This document shows, piece by piece, positions 1-8,633 of a stretch of DNA of 64,000 nt. The number at the start of each line of letters is the position of its first letter. The first letter of the stretch is position 1. The stretch covers positions 478,880 to 542,879 of the forward strand of contig NZ_JAERQM010000004.1 of NCBI RefSeq assembly GCF_019029495.1, given 5' to 3'. The position numbers were made by a program, and so were the translations under genes. The notes beneath the pieces were generated by a model. The model had not been told where the DNA came from. It worked only from the letters and a program-made list of their open reading frames with translations, and made no database searches. Source of the stretch: Falsiroseomonas oleicola (GTDB lineage Bacteria > Pseudomonadota > Alphaproteobacteria > Acetobacterales > Acetobacteraceae).

Positions 1-2
1 TG

Positions 3-92
3 CCGTCCTTCTTCGCCTATTGCGGCTGGGCGATGATCTTCCTGGTGCCGCTGTTCGTGCTGGTCACCCTGATCTTCTTCCGGCCCGTCTGA
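3..92 (+). CDS. C-terminal end of an integral membrane protein (partial)
   Basis: Only the last 29 codons are inside the window, ending in TGA at 90-92. The visible residues form one hydrophobic transmembrane helix (WAMIFLVPLFVLVTLIFF) followed by a short RPV tail, which fits the last helix of a transporter such as an MFS member. The stop shares one base with the ATG of the deaminase gene (TGATG), so the two are probably in one operon. The family cannot be decided from so short a piece. Confidence 0.55.
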   Translation, partial: PSFFAYCGWAMIFLVPLFVLVTLIFFRPV

Positions 93-535
93 TGGATTTT
101 TCGGGGTTCATGGCCCTGGCGCTGGACCAGGCGCGGACGGGGTTTGCCGAGGGCGGGGTGCCGGTGGGCGCCGTACTCGTTGGCGCGGAGGGCCGGCTGC
201 TGGGCGCCGGGCGGAACCGCCGGGTGCAGCAGGGCGACCCGATCGCGCATGGGGAGATGGACTGCCTGCGCCAGGTGGGACGCCTGCGGAGCTATGCCGG
301 CACCATCCTGTTCACCACCCTGACCCCCTGCATGATGTGCACCGGCACCATCCTGCAATTCGGCATTTCACGAGTTGTGATCGGGGAAAACCGCAGTTTT
401 GCCGGGAATGAGGACTTCCTGCGGTCGCGCGGGGTGGAGGTGACGGTGCTGGACGATCCGGATTGCGTCGCGCTGATGCGGCGCTTCCAGGCGGAGAGAC
501 CGGAGGTCTGGGCGGAGGATATCGGCGAAGGCTAG
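92..535 (+). CDS. Cytosine deaminase, fungal FCY1-like (nucleoside deaminase superfamily)
   Basis: Zinc-dependent deaminase of 147 residues, predicted to convert cytosine to uracil in pyrimidine salvage in the cytosol. The zinc site is complete: HGE supplies the histidine and catalytic glutamate, and PCMMC supplies the two cysteines. From memory, the overall pattern (EGGVPVGA near the start, TTLTPCMMCTG, and a C-terminus ending EDIGE) is closer to yeast cytosine deaminase than to the tRNA adenosine deaminase TadA or bacterial CodA. The start at 92 is chosen because it overlaps the preceding stop by one base; ATG at 110 is the alternative. Substrate is inferred, and guanine or another base remains possible. 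Confidence 0.8.
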   Translation: MDFSGFMALALDQARTGFAEGGVPVGAVLVGAEGRLLGAGRNRRVQQGDPIAHGEMDCLRQVGRLRSYAGTILFTTLTPCMMCTGTILQFGISRVVIGENRSFAGNEDFLRSRGVEVTVLDDPDCVALMRRFQAERPEVWAEDIGEG

Positions 536-588
536 TCGCCTCCGGACCACCCTGTTAGTCGTGGCGGCGCTGACCGAAGGAGCCTGCC

Positions 589-1506
589 ATGCCCTATGTG
601 ATCGCCGACGACCTGCCCGACGCCCCCGCGGGGGTGCGCTTCCGCGCCCTGCTGGACCGGCCGCAGATCCTGCAGATGCCGGGCGCGCATCTCGGCATCG
701 CCGCGCTGCTGGCGAAGAAGGCCGGCTTCGAATCGCTCTACATGTCCGGCGCCGCCATGTCCGCCACCATGGGCCTGCCCGACCTCGGCATGATTACCGT
801 GGACGAGGTCGCCTTCTTCATCCGCCAGGTCGCCCGCGCCTCCGGCCTGCCGATCCTGGTGGATGGCGATACGGGCTATGGGGAGGCGCTGAACGTCATG
901 CACATGGTGCGGGTGTTCGAGGAGGCCGGCGCCGGCGCCGTGCATCTGGAAGACCAGCTCCTGCCGAAGAAATGCGGCCATCTGAACGACAAGAAGCTGG
1001 CCGATGCCCGCGACATGGCGGCCAAGGTCGCCGCCGCCCGCAAGGCGCGGAAGCACCTGTACATCATCGCCCGGACCGACGCCGTGGCCAGCGAGGGCAT
1101 GGATGCCGCCGTGGCCCGCGCCCAGCTTTACCTGGACGCCGGCGCGGATGCGATCTTCCCCGAAGCCCTGGTCACCCGCGACATGTTCGCCGAGTTTGCC
1201 CGCCGCATGCCGGGGGTGAAGCTGCTGGCGAACATGACCGAATTCGGCCGCACCCCCTTCTTCACCGCGAAGGAGTTCGAGGAGCTGGGCTATGCCATGG
1301 TGATCTGGCCGGTCAGCCATCTGCGCGTCGCCGCCAAGGCGATGGAAGACCTCTACGCCGCCATCAACCGCGACGGTGGCACGATGAAGATGCTGGACCG
1401 CATGCAGACCCGCGCCGAGCTCTACGCCACCATCGGCTACCACGAATACGAGGCGCTGGATTCCAGCCTGGTCGCCACGGTGATCCCGGAGGGGATGCCG
1501 CAATAG
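589..1506 (+). CDS. prpB: Methylisocitrate lyase (PrpB-like, isocitrate lyase/PEP mutase superfamily)
   Basis: A 305-residue TIM-barrel lyase, predicted to cleave 2-methylisocitrate to pyruvate and succinate in the methylcitrate cycle for propionate. The catalytic loop motif KKCGH (cysteine at residue 129) is intact, as are the metal-site DGDTGYG and HLEDQ motifs and the ARTDA strand. Length matches PrpB (about 295). The start has a reasonable upstream purine stretch (ccgaaggag). No prpC or prpD lies beside it, so another superfamily activity such as oxaloacetate decarboxylase is possible, but KKCGH favours a C-C lyase. Confidence 0.82.
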   Translation: MPYVIADDLPDAPAGVRFRALLDRPQILQMPGAHLGIAALLAKKAGFESLYMSGAAMSATMGLPDLGMITVDEVAFFIRQVARASGLPILVDGDTGYGEALNVMHMVRVFEEAGAGAVHLEDQLLPKKCGHLNDKKLADARDMAAKVAAARKARKHLYIIARTDAVASEGMDAAVARAQLYLDAGADAIFPEALVTRDMFAEFARRMPGVKLLANMTEFGRTPFFTAKEFEELGYAMVIWPVSHLRVAAKAMEDLYAAINRDGGTMKMLDRMQTRAELYATIGYHEYEALDSSLVATVIPEGMPQ

Positions 1507-1568
1507 GCCGCTGAAGCGGCGGACCATGCTGGTGAATCAGGGGCGATCCGAACACGGATCCCGCTTTC

Positions 1569-2708
1569 TCAGGCAGCCCGTATCCGCCGCGCCACCTCGC
1601 TCCGCACCGCGATCGGGCGTTCCTCGTGCCCTTCCAGCTCGGCGCGATTGCGCGGCAGGGCATGCGGATATTCCTGCTGGAGGAAGGCGATCATCTTCTC
1701 CCGCACCTCGCAGCGCAGGTCGAAGGTGCGGCCGGCATTGGTCGAGCTGATCAGCATCCGCACTTCCATGGTCTGCGGCCGCAATTCCGTGACCTGCATG
1801 TTCACCACCCGCTTGTCCCAGAGCGGGGAGGCAGCGGCGATCTCGTTCAGCTTGCGGCGCATCGCCTCGACCGGGGCGGTGTAGTCGACATGGATCATCG
1901 CGGTGCCGATCAGGCTGGCGCTTTCGCGGGTCCAGTTCTGGAAGGGGTGTTCCAGGAAGTAGCTCAGCGGCAGCACCATCCGGCGCCAGTCCCACAGGCG
2001 GATGACGACATAGGTCGCCGTCACCTCCTCCACATTGCCCCATTCCCCCTCGACGATCACCGCATCTTCCAGGCGGATCGGCTGGGTCACGGCGAGCTGA
2101 ATGCCGGCGACCAGGTTCTTCAGCAAAGGCTGAAGCGCGAGGCCGAGCACCAGGCCGGCCGCACCGGCGGAGGCCAGCAGCGAAACCCCGTATTGCCGCA
2201 CCCCCTCGAAGGTCATCAGCGCCACCGCGATGGTGATCGTGACAATCAGCCAGCCGGCCACGCGCTGGAGGATGCGGGACTGGGTCGTGTGCTTGCGGGC
2301 GAGGAGGTTATCCTCCGAATCCAGCTTGAAGCGGCGGAGGTAGATGGTGGTCCAGATGTGCAGCACGGTGCGCGCCACCCAGCCCACCAGGAAGATGAAG
2401 CAGACCAGCAGCAGGTGCCGGGACAGGCTGGCCTGGCCGAAGGTCAGCGGCGCGACGCTGACGGCGAAGCCGAGGCAGATGATGATGAGGGCGAGCCGGA
2501 TCGGCCCTTCCGTCCGCTGCACCAGGGAGCGCCAGAACAGATCCTTCTCGCTGACCATGTTGGTGGCCAGGCGGAAGATGAAGCGCTTGGCCAGCAGGGC
2601 GAGGCCGATGGCGATGGCGAACAGCGCCAGGCTGACCAGCCAATCCGGTATCCAGTAGAGCGTGGCGATGAAGCGGCGCGTGGCCAGGGTGAAATTGTCC
2701 AAGGGCAT
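1569..2708 (-). CDS. MscS-family mechanosensitive ion channel
   Basis: A 379-residue inner-membrane protein with four to five hydrophobic helices in the first 240 residues, followed by the MscS core. The pore-lining helix is recognisable as an alanine/glycine-rich run (SAGAAGLVLGLALQPLLKN), followed by the beta domain (EGEWGNVEEVTATYVVIRLWD) and the C-terminal vestibule. It releases solutes on hypo-osmotic shock. The start at 2708 (MPLDNF) is chosen because the longer reading frame upstream is an arginine/proline-rich antisense artefact of the racemase gene. It is larger than E. coli MscS (286 aa) but usual for the YbdG/YnaI-like branch. Confidence 0.85.
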   Translation of the reverse strand: MPLDNFTLATRRFIATLYWIPDWLVSLALFAIAIGLALLAKRFIFRLATNMVSEKDLFWRSLVQRTEGPIRLALIIICLGFAVSVAPLTFGQASLSRHLLLVCFIFLVGWVARTVLHIWTTIYLRRFKLDSEDNLLARKHTTQSRILQRVAGWLIVTITIAVALMTFEGVRQYGVSLLASAGAAGLVLGLALQPLLKNLVAGIQLAVTQPIRLEDAVIVEGEWGNVEEVTATYVVIRLWDWRRMVLPLSYFLEHPFQNWTRESASLIGTAMIHVDYTAPVEAMRRKLNEIAAASPLWDKRVVNMQVTELRPQTMEVRMLISSTNAGRTFDLRCEVREKMIAFLQQEYPHALPRNRAELEGHEERPIAVRSEVARRIRAA

Positions 2709-2781
2709 CCCCGGTTTTGCTGCGGTGCGATAGCTGACCTCTCTTGAAAGCCGCAGCGCAACCGAAGTTGCCTGGCTTCGT

Positions 2782-3501
2782 TCACATCGGGTGTGAAGCC
2801 GCGCGCCCCGCCCAGCCAATGGCGGCCCGTGCCAGCCCGTCGATCGTGTCGCAGACCGGGAAGGGCAGGGCCGGGCCGGCGGCGATGCCGAGGGGGATTT
2901 CGGTGCAGCCCAGCACCACCGCGCGCGCGCCGCGCGCCACCAGAAGCTGGGCCGCCTCGGCCAGGGGGGCATAGGCTTCGGCGACGCGATTGGCCTTCAC
3001 CTCGGCGATGCCGGGGGAGACCAGGCGGGTCATCTCCGCCTCATCCGGTACCAGGCAGGTCCAGCCACGCGGCGCCAGCCTTTCCTGATAGAGCCGCATC
3101 GCCAGGGTGCCGGCGGTGCCCATCAACCCGATCGGGCCGGGGGTGACGCCCAGACGTAAAAGCTCCGCCTCCGCCGCATCGACGATGTGCAGGATCGGCA
3201 GGGGGGTCGCCGCCTGCATGGCGTCGAACCAGCCATGGGCGGTGTTGCAGGGGATGGCGATGGCGCCGCAGCCGGCGGCTTCCAGGCCACGGATGCCGCG
3301 CAGCAAGGCGGGCAGGGGGTCCTCGCCGCCCGCGATGCGCGCCGCCGTGCGGTCCGGCACGCGAGGGTCGGACCAGAGCACGGCGGGGATATGGTCCTGG
3401 TCGCGCGCCGCATCGGTCAGCAGCGTCAGCCGCAGCATGAACTGCGCCGAGGCCAGGGGGCCCATGCCACCCAGCACACCAAGACTTTGTTCCGTCATCA
3501 C
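2782..3501 (-). CDS. Aspartate/glutamate racemase family protein
   Basis: A cofactor-independent racemase of 239 residues. It has the two catalytic cysteine motifs of the family: IPCNTAH in the N-terminal half and VLGCTEIPL in the C-terminal half, plus the LGGMGP start typical of the RacD/YgeA branch. Predicted to interconvert L- and D-aspartate or glutamate in the cytoplasm. Two adjacent ATGs (3501 and 3498) make the start uncertain by one residue. It is transcribed divergently from the TRAP binding protein, with only about 14-45 bases between start codons. Confidence 0.85.
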   Translation of the reverse strand: MMTEQSLGVLGGMGPLASAQFMLRLTLLTDAARDQDHIPAVLWSDPRVPDRTAARIAGGEDPLPALLRGIRGLEAAGCGAIAIPCNTAHGWFDAMQAATPLPILHIVDAAEAELLRLGVTPGPIGLMGTAGTLAMRLYQERLAPRGWTCLVPDEAEMTRLVSPGIAEVKANRVAEAYAPLAEAAQLLVARGARAVVLGCTEIPLGIAAGPALPFPVCDTIDGLARAAIGWAGRAASHPM

Positions 3502-3545
3502 CCGAGTCCCGTCCTATGCTGATGGCGTCCCTGGAGTCCCGCCCC

Positions 3546-4526
3546 ATGCGCCGCCGCAACCTGATCGCCCTGACCGCCACCATGCCCCTGCTGTCGGTGA
3601 CCCAACAAGCCGCCGGCCAGCCGGCGACCGGTGCCTGGACCGCTGCCACCGAATATCCGGCCGGCGCCATGCCCGCCGAGGGCCTGGTGCGGCTGGCAGA
3701 AGCCGCAAAGCCGCTGGAGATCACGCCGGCCTTCGACGCGCCGGGCGGCGTGCGCTCCGCCGCCATGCCGCGCGCGGTGGCGGAGGGGCGGTTTGCCATC
3801 GGCGATGCCTTTGCCGGCGCGCTGGGCGGGCTCGATCCGGTCTTCCTGCTGTCCTCGCTGCCCTTCCTGGCCACCTCGGCGGAGGAAGCCAAGCGGCTGC
3901 TGGCCGCCGCCCGCCCGGCCTATCTGGCGGCGCTGGAAAAGCTCGGCGTCACCCTGCTGCATTGCACGCCCTGGCCGCCCACCGGCATCTGGTCCCGCCG
4001 CCCCATCGCCACCCCGGCCGATCTGCGCGGGTTGAAGGTGCGGACCTATGACGCGACGGGCACCGAGACGCTGCGCGCGCTGGGCGCGGCGGCGGAATTG
4101 CTGAGCTTCCAGGCGGTGGCGACACGGCTGGCCGATGGGTCACTGGATGCCGTGCTGTCCTCCGGCGATGGCGGCGCCGGCCGGCGGCTGTGGGAGCATC
4201 TGCCGCACTTCACCGAGATCGGTTACGCCATGCCCGTCAGCCTCGCCTTCGGCGATCCGGCGAAGCTGCGGGCGCTGGAGGATGGCCAGCGCGCCGCCCT
4301 GGAACGCGCCGCGACCCGCACCGAGGCCGGCCTCTGGACCCTGCTGGAGACCCGCGACGCGGCGAACCAGACCCGGATGCGCGAAAATGGCGTCACCATC
4401 GCCCGCCCCGGCGCGCCCCTGCTGGCCGCGCTGAAGGAGGCCGGCGGCAAGGCGGTGCGGGACTGGGAGGCCAAGGCCGGTACGTCCGGGGCGGAGATCC
4501 TGGCCGCCTACCGCGCCGGAGGCTGA
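3546..4526 (+). CDS. TRAP transporter periplasmic substrate-binding protein (DctP-like)
   Basis: A 326-residue exported binding protein. The N-terminus MRRRNLIAL followed by a hydrophobic segment ending at AAGQP is a signal peptide. The body has the DctP pattern: DLRGLKVRTY, a specificity segment around LSFQAVATRLADGSLDAV, and a C-terminal helix rich in alanine. The DctQ and DctM membrane subunits are absent from the neighbourhood, so this is an orphan receptor. ATG at 3516 is in frame but would put ten residues before the signal peptide, so 3546 is preferred. Confidence 0.8.
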   Translation: MRRRNLIALTATMPLLSVTQQAAGQPATGAWTAATEYPAGAMPAEGLVRLAEAAKPLEITPAFDAPGGVRSAAMPRAVAEGRFAIGDAFAGALGGLDPVFLLSSLPFLATSAEEAKRLLAAARPAYLAALEKLGVTLLHCTPWPPTGIWSRRPIATPADLRGLKVRTYDATGTETLRALGAAAELLSFQAVATRLADGSLDAVLSSGDGGAGRRLWEHLPHFTEIGYAMPVSLAFGDPAKLRALEDGQRAALERAATRTEAGLWTLLETRDAANQTRMRENGVTIARPGAPLLAALKEAGGKAVRDWEAKAGTSGAEILAAYRAGG

Positions 4527-5297
4527 TCAGAGAATGGCGGAAAACCCGTCCCAGACCAGCTTCGTGCCGGTGACGCCCAGCATCACATAGACGATGCGGT
4601 AGAAGACCCGGTCGCTCATCCGCGATTGCAGCCAGATGCCCAGCTTCACCCCCAGCGGGGCCATCGGCAGCAGCAGCAGGCTGGTGAGCAGGTTGGTCGC
4701 GGAAAGCTGGCCGAGCAGCGCATAGGGGATGAGCTTCACGTAGTTCATCACCGCGAAGAAGACGACGGTGGTCGCCGCGAGCGTCGCCCGGTCCAGCCGC
4801 AGCGGATACATATAGACGGCCAGCGGCGGCCCGCCGGCATGGGCCACCGTGCTGGTCAGGCCGGAAACCATGCCCCAGAAGCCGCCGCGCAGCCGGCTGG
4901 GTGTGGCCGGCGCCGGCGTGGCGCGGCCGGGGCGCGCCTGCCACAGGCTGCGCGCCAGGAAGGCGAGCGCTATGCCGCCCACCATCAGCTTCACCGCCGC
5001 ATTGCTCATCAGCCCGAACACCGCCGCCCCGGCGGCGATGCCCAGCAATCCGCCCGGCAGGATGATGCGCAGCTGATCGACGCTCCACCGCCCCCACCAG
5101 GCGCGGATGGAGGAGATATCCATCGCGCAGAGCACCGGCAGGGCGATGCCGGCGGCCTGCGGGGCAGGCACGATCAGCGACATCAGCGGCACCGCGACAT
5201 TGCCGGCGCCGGAGGCGAAGCCGCCCTTGCTGATCCCGGTCAGCAGGAAGGCGGGCAGGGCGAGCGCCCAGAACCAGGGATCGTCGATGATGGGCAA
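4527..5297 (-). CDS. TauE/SafE family sulfite exporter-like permease
   Basis: A 256-residue membrane protein with about eight hydrophobic helices. The family repeat GISKGGFASGAGNVAVPLMSL in the first half and a second repeat around GMVSGLTSTVAHAGGPPLAVYMY are characteristic of TauE/SafE anion exporters. Its stop codon abuts the convergent TRAP binding protein gene with no spacer. It is divergent from a second TauE/SafE gene 82 bases away. The substrate (sulfite, sulfoacetate or other organic anion) cannot be told from sequence. Confidence 0.85.
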   Translation of the reverse strand: MPIIDDPWFWALALPAFLLTGISKGGFASGAGNVAVPLMSLIVPAPQAAGIALPVLCAMDISSIRAWWGRWSVDQLRIILPGGLLGIAAGAAVFGLMSNAAVKLMVGGIALAFLARSLWQARPGRATPAPATPSRLRGGFWGMVSGLTSTVAHAGGPPLAVYMYPLRLDRATLAATTVVFFAVMNYVKLIPYALLGQLSATNLLTSLLLLPMAPLGVKLGIWLQSRMSDRVFYRIVYVMLGVTGTKLVWDGFSAIL

Positions 5298-5379
5298 GCG
5301 GATGACCCCGGGATGACGCGGTGGGAGGCCGGGTGTATGGCACGCCCTCCCTACGCCCGCATCAGGAGTCGCCGTCCCC

Positions 5380-6210
5380 GTGGAGCATATGACCGACCCC
5401 TACTGGCTGGCGGGGCTCGCCGTCGCCATGGCGATCACCGGCGTGTTCTCCGGCACCCTGGCCGGGCTGCTCGGCGTCGGCGGCGGCATCGTCATCGTGC
5501 CCGTGCTGTTCAACGTCTTTCCGCTGTTCGGGATTCCGGAGGCGGTGCAGATGAAGCTGGCCGTCGGCACCTCGCTCGCCACCATCATCCCGACCAGCAT
5601 CCAGTCGGCGCGCAAGCATTTTGCGAAAGGCACGATGGATGTGCCGCTGCTGAAATCGCTGGCGCCCTCGATCGGCCTCGGCGTGTTGCTCGGCACCTTC
5701 CTGGCGATCTGGCTGAAGGGGGAGGCGCTGACGCTGGTTTTCGCCGTCATCGCCATTCTCGTCGCGCTCAACATGGGCTTCACCGGCGTGGAGTGGAAGC
5801 TGCGCGACAGTTTCCCGACCGGCCCGCTGCGCCATGGCCTGGGCGGCTTCATCGGCACGGTCAGCGCCATGATGGGCATCGGCGGTGGCACGGTGGGCGT
5901 GCCGATCCTGTCGATGTTCGGTGCGCCGATCCGCGGCGCGGTGGCCACCGCCAGCGCCTTCGGCATCATCATCGCGGTGCCGGCCACCATCGGCTTCATC
6001 TACGGCGGCTGGGGCGACCCGCTGCTGCCGCCACTCAGCCTCGGCTACGTCAACCTGATCGGCTTTGCGCTGATCGTGCCGAGTTCCATGATCGCTGCCC
6101 CCTGGGGCGTGCACCTGGCGCATACCATCCCGCCGCTGCTGCTGAAGCGGGCCTTTGCGCTGTTCCTGTTCCTGACGGCGGCGCGGATGTTTTATTCGCT
6201 GGCGGTGTGA
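5380..6210 (+). CDS. TauE/SafE family sulfite exporter-like permease
   Basis: A 276-residue membrane protein with about eight helices and both family half-repeats: GTLAGLLGVGGGIVIVPVLF in the first half and GTVSAMMGIGGGTVGVPILS in the second. These GGG(I/T)V motifs line the transport path in the family. It is divergent from another, more degenerate TauE/SafE gene. ATG at 5380 and 5389 are both usable. Substrate is unknown; no sulfur-metabolism gene is adjacent, although two sulfite oxidase genes occur about 20 kb away. Confidence 0.86.
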   Translation: MEHMTDPYWLAGLAVAMAITGVFSGTLAGLLGVGGGIVIVPVLFNVFPLFGIPEAVQMKLAVGTSLATIIPTSIQSARKHFAKGTMDVPLLKSLAPSIGLGVLLGTFLAIWLKGEALTLVFAVIAILVALNMGFTGVEWKLRDSFPTGPLRHGLGGFIGTVSAMMGIGGGTVGVPILSMFGAPIRGAVATASAFGIIIAVPATIGFIYGGWGDPLLPPLSLGYVNLIGFALIVPSSMIAAPWGVHLAHTIPPLLLKRAFALFLFLTAARMFYSLAV

Positions 6211-6216
6211 GGCGGA

Positions 6217-6654
6217 TCAGCGCCAGCCGGGCCCGAGCCGTTCGATAATCGCGGGGCTTCGCCGGATCAGCGTGGCGAAGCTGTCATCAAGGGCGCGTCG
6301 CAATGCCGTCGGAGCGCGACCGACGATACCGCGGCCGGGCTGGCTCCATTCGGGAAACCAGGAAGGCGTCAGCGGCAGGAAGGCGAGGCGGCGCAGGTCG
6401 AGGCGGAAGGCCCGCTCCTGCCCCAGGCCGCGGGCCTGCGCGGCGTCGAAGCTGTGGACGCCAAGCGGCAGCGGCGGGTTGAAATGCAATCCGCTGCTGG
6501 TGGTATAGGCGACAAAGGCAGCGGCTCCGCCTGAGCGTCCCGCTTCCACATGAACGACGTATCCGATGTGGCGTGGCCCCGGGCGTGTCGGGGACTCGGA
6601 CAGCGGGAAGCTGGTCCAGACGAAATCCCCGAGGCGCAGCGGCTGGTCCGTCAG
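6217..6654 (-). CDS. Toxin-like small protein (possible PemK/MazF-like), start codon unclear
   Basis: The reading frame contains LRLGDFVWTSFP near its beginning and RPGPRHIGYVV, which resemble the N-terminal strands of PemK/MazF-type endoribonuclease toxins. The remainder (SFDAAQARGLGQERAFRLDLRRLAFLPLTPSWFP) is not diagnostic. The first ordinary start codon in frame is GTG at 6549, which would remove the GDFVW strand. The natural-looking beginning is a CTG at 6654 that overlaps the stop of the upstream antitoxin-like gene (CTGA). The gene may use a CTG start, depend on coupling, or be decaying. Function is inference from weak similarity and from pairing. Confidence 0.45.
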   Translation of the reverse strand: MTDQPLRLGDFVWTSFPLSESPTRPGPRHIGYVVHVEAGRSGGAAAFVAYTTSSGLHFNPPLPLGVHSFDAAQARGLGQERAFRLDLRRLAFLPLTPSWFPEWSQPGRGIVGRAPTALRRALDDSFATLIRRSPAIIERLGPGWR

Positions 6655-6911
6655 GGCCGCCCCATCAGAAGCCGAAAGCTCTCCTGGCGGCGGGCGAACT
6701 GCTCATCCGTCTCATCTTGATCACGGATGGCGGTGCCCTCCCACCCGTCAAGCTCCGGCGCCACGATCAGCGTCAGTCGCTCAGCCTCGGCCATCGCGCG
6801 CAGCGCGTCTTCCACCAGGCTTTCCGGCGTCCGCTGTTCCTCCGCCGCCCGCCGCCGCACGAAATCGGCGAGGGCGCTGTCGCGAAGCTGGATGGTCAGG
6901 ACCTCGTTCAT
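6651..6911 (-). CDS. Antitoxin-like ribbon-helix-helix protein
   Basis: An 86-residue acidic small protein. Residues 1-40 (VLTIQLRDSALADFV, then EEQRTPESLVEDALRAMAEAE) fit a ribbon-helix-helix/CopG-like DNA-binding fold. The C-terminal half is acidic (RDQDETDEQFARRQESFRLL), as in antitoxins that wrap their toxin. It lies directly upstream of, and overlaps, a toxin-like frame on the same strand. The start at 6911 (MNEVL) is preferred over 6956 because the extra residues do not look like a folded start. Family assignment is tentative. Confidence 0.55.
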   Translation of the reverse strand: MNEVLTIQLRDSALADFVRRRAAEEQRTPESLVEDALRAMAEAERLTLIVAPELDGWEGTAIRDQDETDEQFARRQESFRLLMGRP

Positions 6912-6952
6912 GCGGGCAGGATATCGCAGGCAGGGCGTCTTCGCCATGACGA

Positions 6953-8566
6953 TCAAGGCCGCCAGGGCAGCGTCCCCGCCGGCAGCCGTCGCGCCGCCAG
7001 CGTCGCCGCCGCCATCAGCGCCGCGCTCAGCAGCAGCGCCAGGCAGGACACGGCGGCCGCCAGCGGCGACTGCCCGCTTTCCTGCAGGCTGAACACGAGC
7101 ACGCCCAGCGTCTGCGTCCCTGGCCCGTAGAGCAGGGAGGAGACGGTGACCTCATTCACCGCCGTCAGCGCCACCAGGATGCCGCCGGCCGCCAGGGCCG
7201 GGGCCAGAGGCGGCAGGTGGATCGACCACAGCCGGCGCCAGGGGCCGGCGCCCATGCCGCGCGCCGCTTCCTCCAGGATCGGGTCCAGCCGCGCCGCCGC
7301 CGCCGCCGCGGGGCGCAGCGCCAGCGCCTGGAAGCGGGTGAGATAGGCGAACAGGATCAGCCCCAGCGTCCCATACAGCGCCCCGCCGCCCGGCAGCGAC
7401 AGCACGACCAGGATGGCGGCGACCCCGGTGCAGGCGCCCGGCAGGGCGTAGGGCAGGTCGGTCGAGGTCGCGGCCAGCCGCACCGGCCGGGCGCGCAGCG
7501 TCAGCGCGATGGGCAGGGCGGCGGCGGCCAGCAGCAGCGCCGCGCCGGCCGAGAGCAGCAGCGAATTGCCGAAGGCCCGCCCGGTCTGCGCATCGGCGGC
7601 CACCGCCGCCCCGAAATGCCGCAGCGTGGCGGAGGAAGCGTTCAGCTCCATCCCCATCGCCGGCACCAACGCGGCCGCCAGCAGGGCCAGCATGGGCACG
7701 GCCAGCACCACGAACAGATACAGCGCGACCGCGCCGAAAACCGCCGCCCCGGCCCCGCCCGGCAACACCACCGCAGCGAAGGGAAGCCGCCCGGAGGCCG
7801 GCGCCCGCCGCGCCGCCAGCGCCTGCAACAGCAGCGCCGGCGCCGCCATCGCCGCCAGCAGCAGCGCCAGCGCCGCCGCCTCGGCGAGGGAGGCGGTGCC
7901 GCCGGAGGACAGCCGCTGCCAGATCAGCACCGGCAGCACCGGAAACCGCGCCGGAATGCCGATCAGCGCGCCGACGCCGAAATTGCCCAGCGCCGCGACA
8001 TAGGCGAGGCCGGCGCCCGCCAGCAGCCCCGGCGCCAGCAGCGGCCAGACCGCGCGGCGCAGCGCGGCCTCCGGCGTCGCGCCCAGCCCGCGCGCCGCCA
8101 GCACCACCTCGCCCGGCACGCGGCGCAGCAGGGCGGCGGTGGCCAGCAGCACCAGCGGCGCGGATTGCACCGCCAGCAGCAGCGCCATGCCGAACGGCGA
8201 GTAGATCGGGTTGGGCGTGCCGATCGGCGGCGCCAGGCCCAGCGCCAGCAGAAGCGGGGAGGCCGGGCCTCCGGCCTGGATCCAGCCCAGCGCCATCACC
8301 TGCGCGGGCACCAGCGCGGGCAGCACCGCCAGGAAGATCAGCACCCGCCGCCCCGGCAGATCGCGCAGCAGCAGCGCCCAGACCAGCGCCGCGCCGATCA
8401 GCGTCGCCAGCGCCGCCGCCGAGACCGACAAGGCCAGCGACCGCCAGGCCGCGCGCCAGATCGCCGCATCCGCCAGGGCCTGCGCCACAGCGGTGCCGGC
8501 CAGCGCCTCCGCCAGCAGCCTTGCCAGCGGCACGGCACCGATCAGCAGGAGCCAGACGAGCGCCAT
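6953..8566 (-). CDS. Iron(III)-type ABC transporter permease (FbpB-like, fused two-domain)
   Basis: A 537-residue inner-membrane permease with about twelve helices arranged as two homologous halves. Each half has an EAA-type coupling loop: LAARGLGATPEAALRRAVWPLL and LEEAARGMGAGPWRRLWSIHLPPL. This is the layout of FbpB-type ferric, thiamine and phosphonate importers. It sits 67 bases downstream of its binding protein gene on the same strand; no ATPase gene is adjacent, so the complex must borrow one. The start at 8566 (ATG) is chosen; TTG at 8617 is also possible. Confidence 0.82.
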   Translation of the reverse strand: MALVWLLLIGAVPLARLLAEALAGTAVAQALADAAIWRAAWRSLALSVSAAALATLIGAALVWALLLRDLPGRRVLIFLAVLPALVPAQVMALGWIQAGGPASPLLLALGLAPPIGTPNPIYSPFGMALLLAVQSAPLVLLATAALLRRVPGEVVLAARGLGATPEAALRRAVWPLLAPGLLAGAGLAYVAALGNFGVGALIGIPARFPVLPVLIWQRLSSGGTASLAEAAALALLLAAMAAPALLLQALAARRAPASGRLPFAAVVLPGGAGAAVFGAVALYLFVVLAVPMLALLAAALVPAMGMELNASSATLRHFGAAVAADAQTGRAFGNSLLLSAGAALLLAAAALPIALTLRARPVRLAATSTDLPYALPGACTGVAAILVVLSLPGGGALYGTLGLILFAYLTRFQALALRPAAAAAARLDPILEEAARGMGAGPWRRLWSIHLPPLAPALAAGGILVALTAVNEVTVSSLLYGPGTQTLGVLVFSLQESGQSPLAAAVSCLALLLSAALMAAATLAARRLPAGTLPWRP

Positions 8567-8633
8567 GGCCGTGATGCCCCGCCCCAGGCCCCGGCCGGCC
8601 TCTCCCTCTCGCGTCAAGGTGCGTCCGGTGCCC

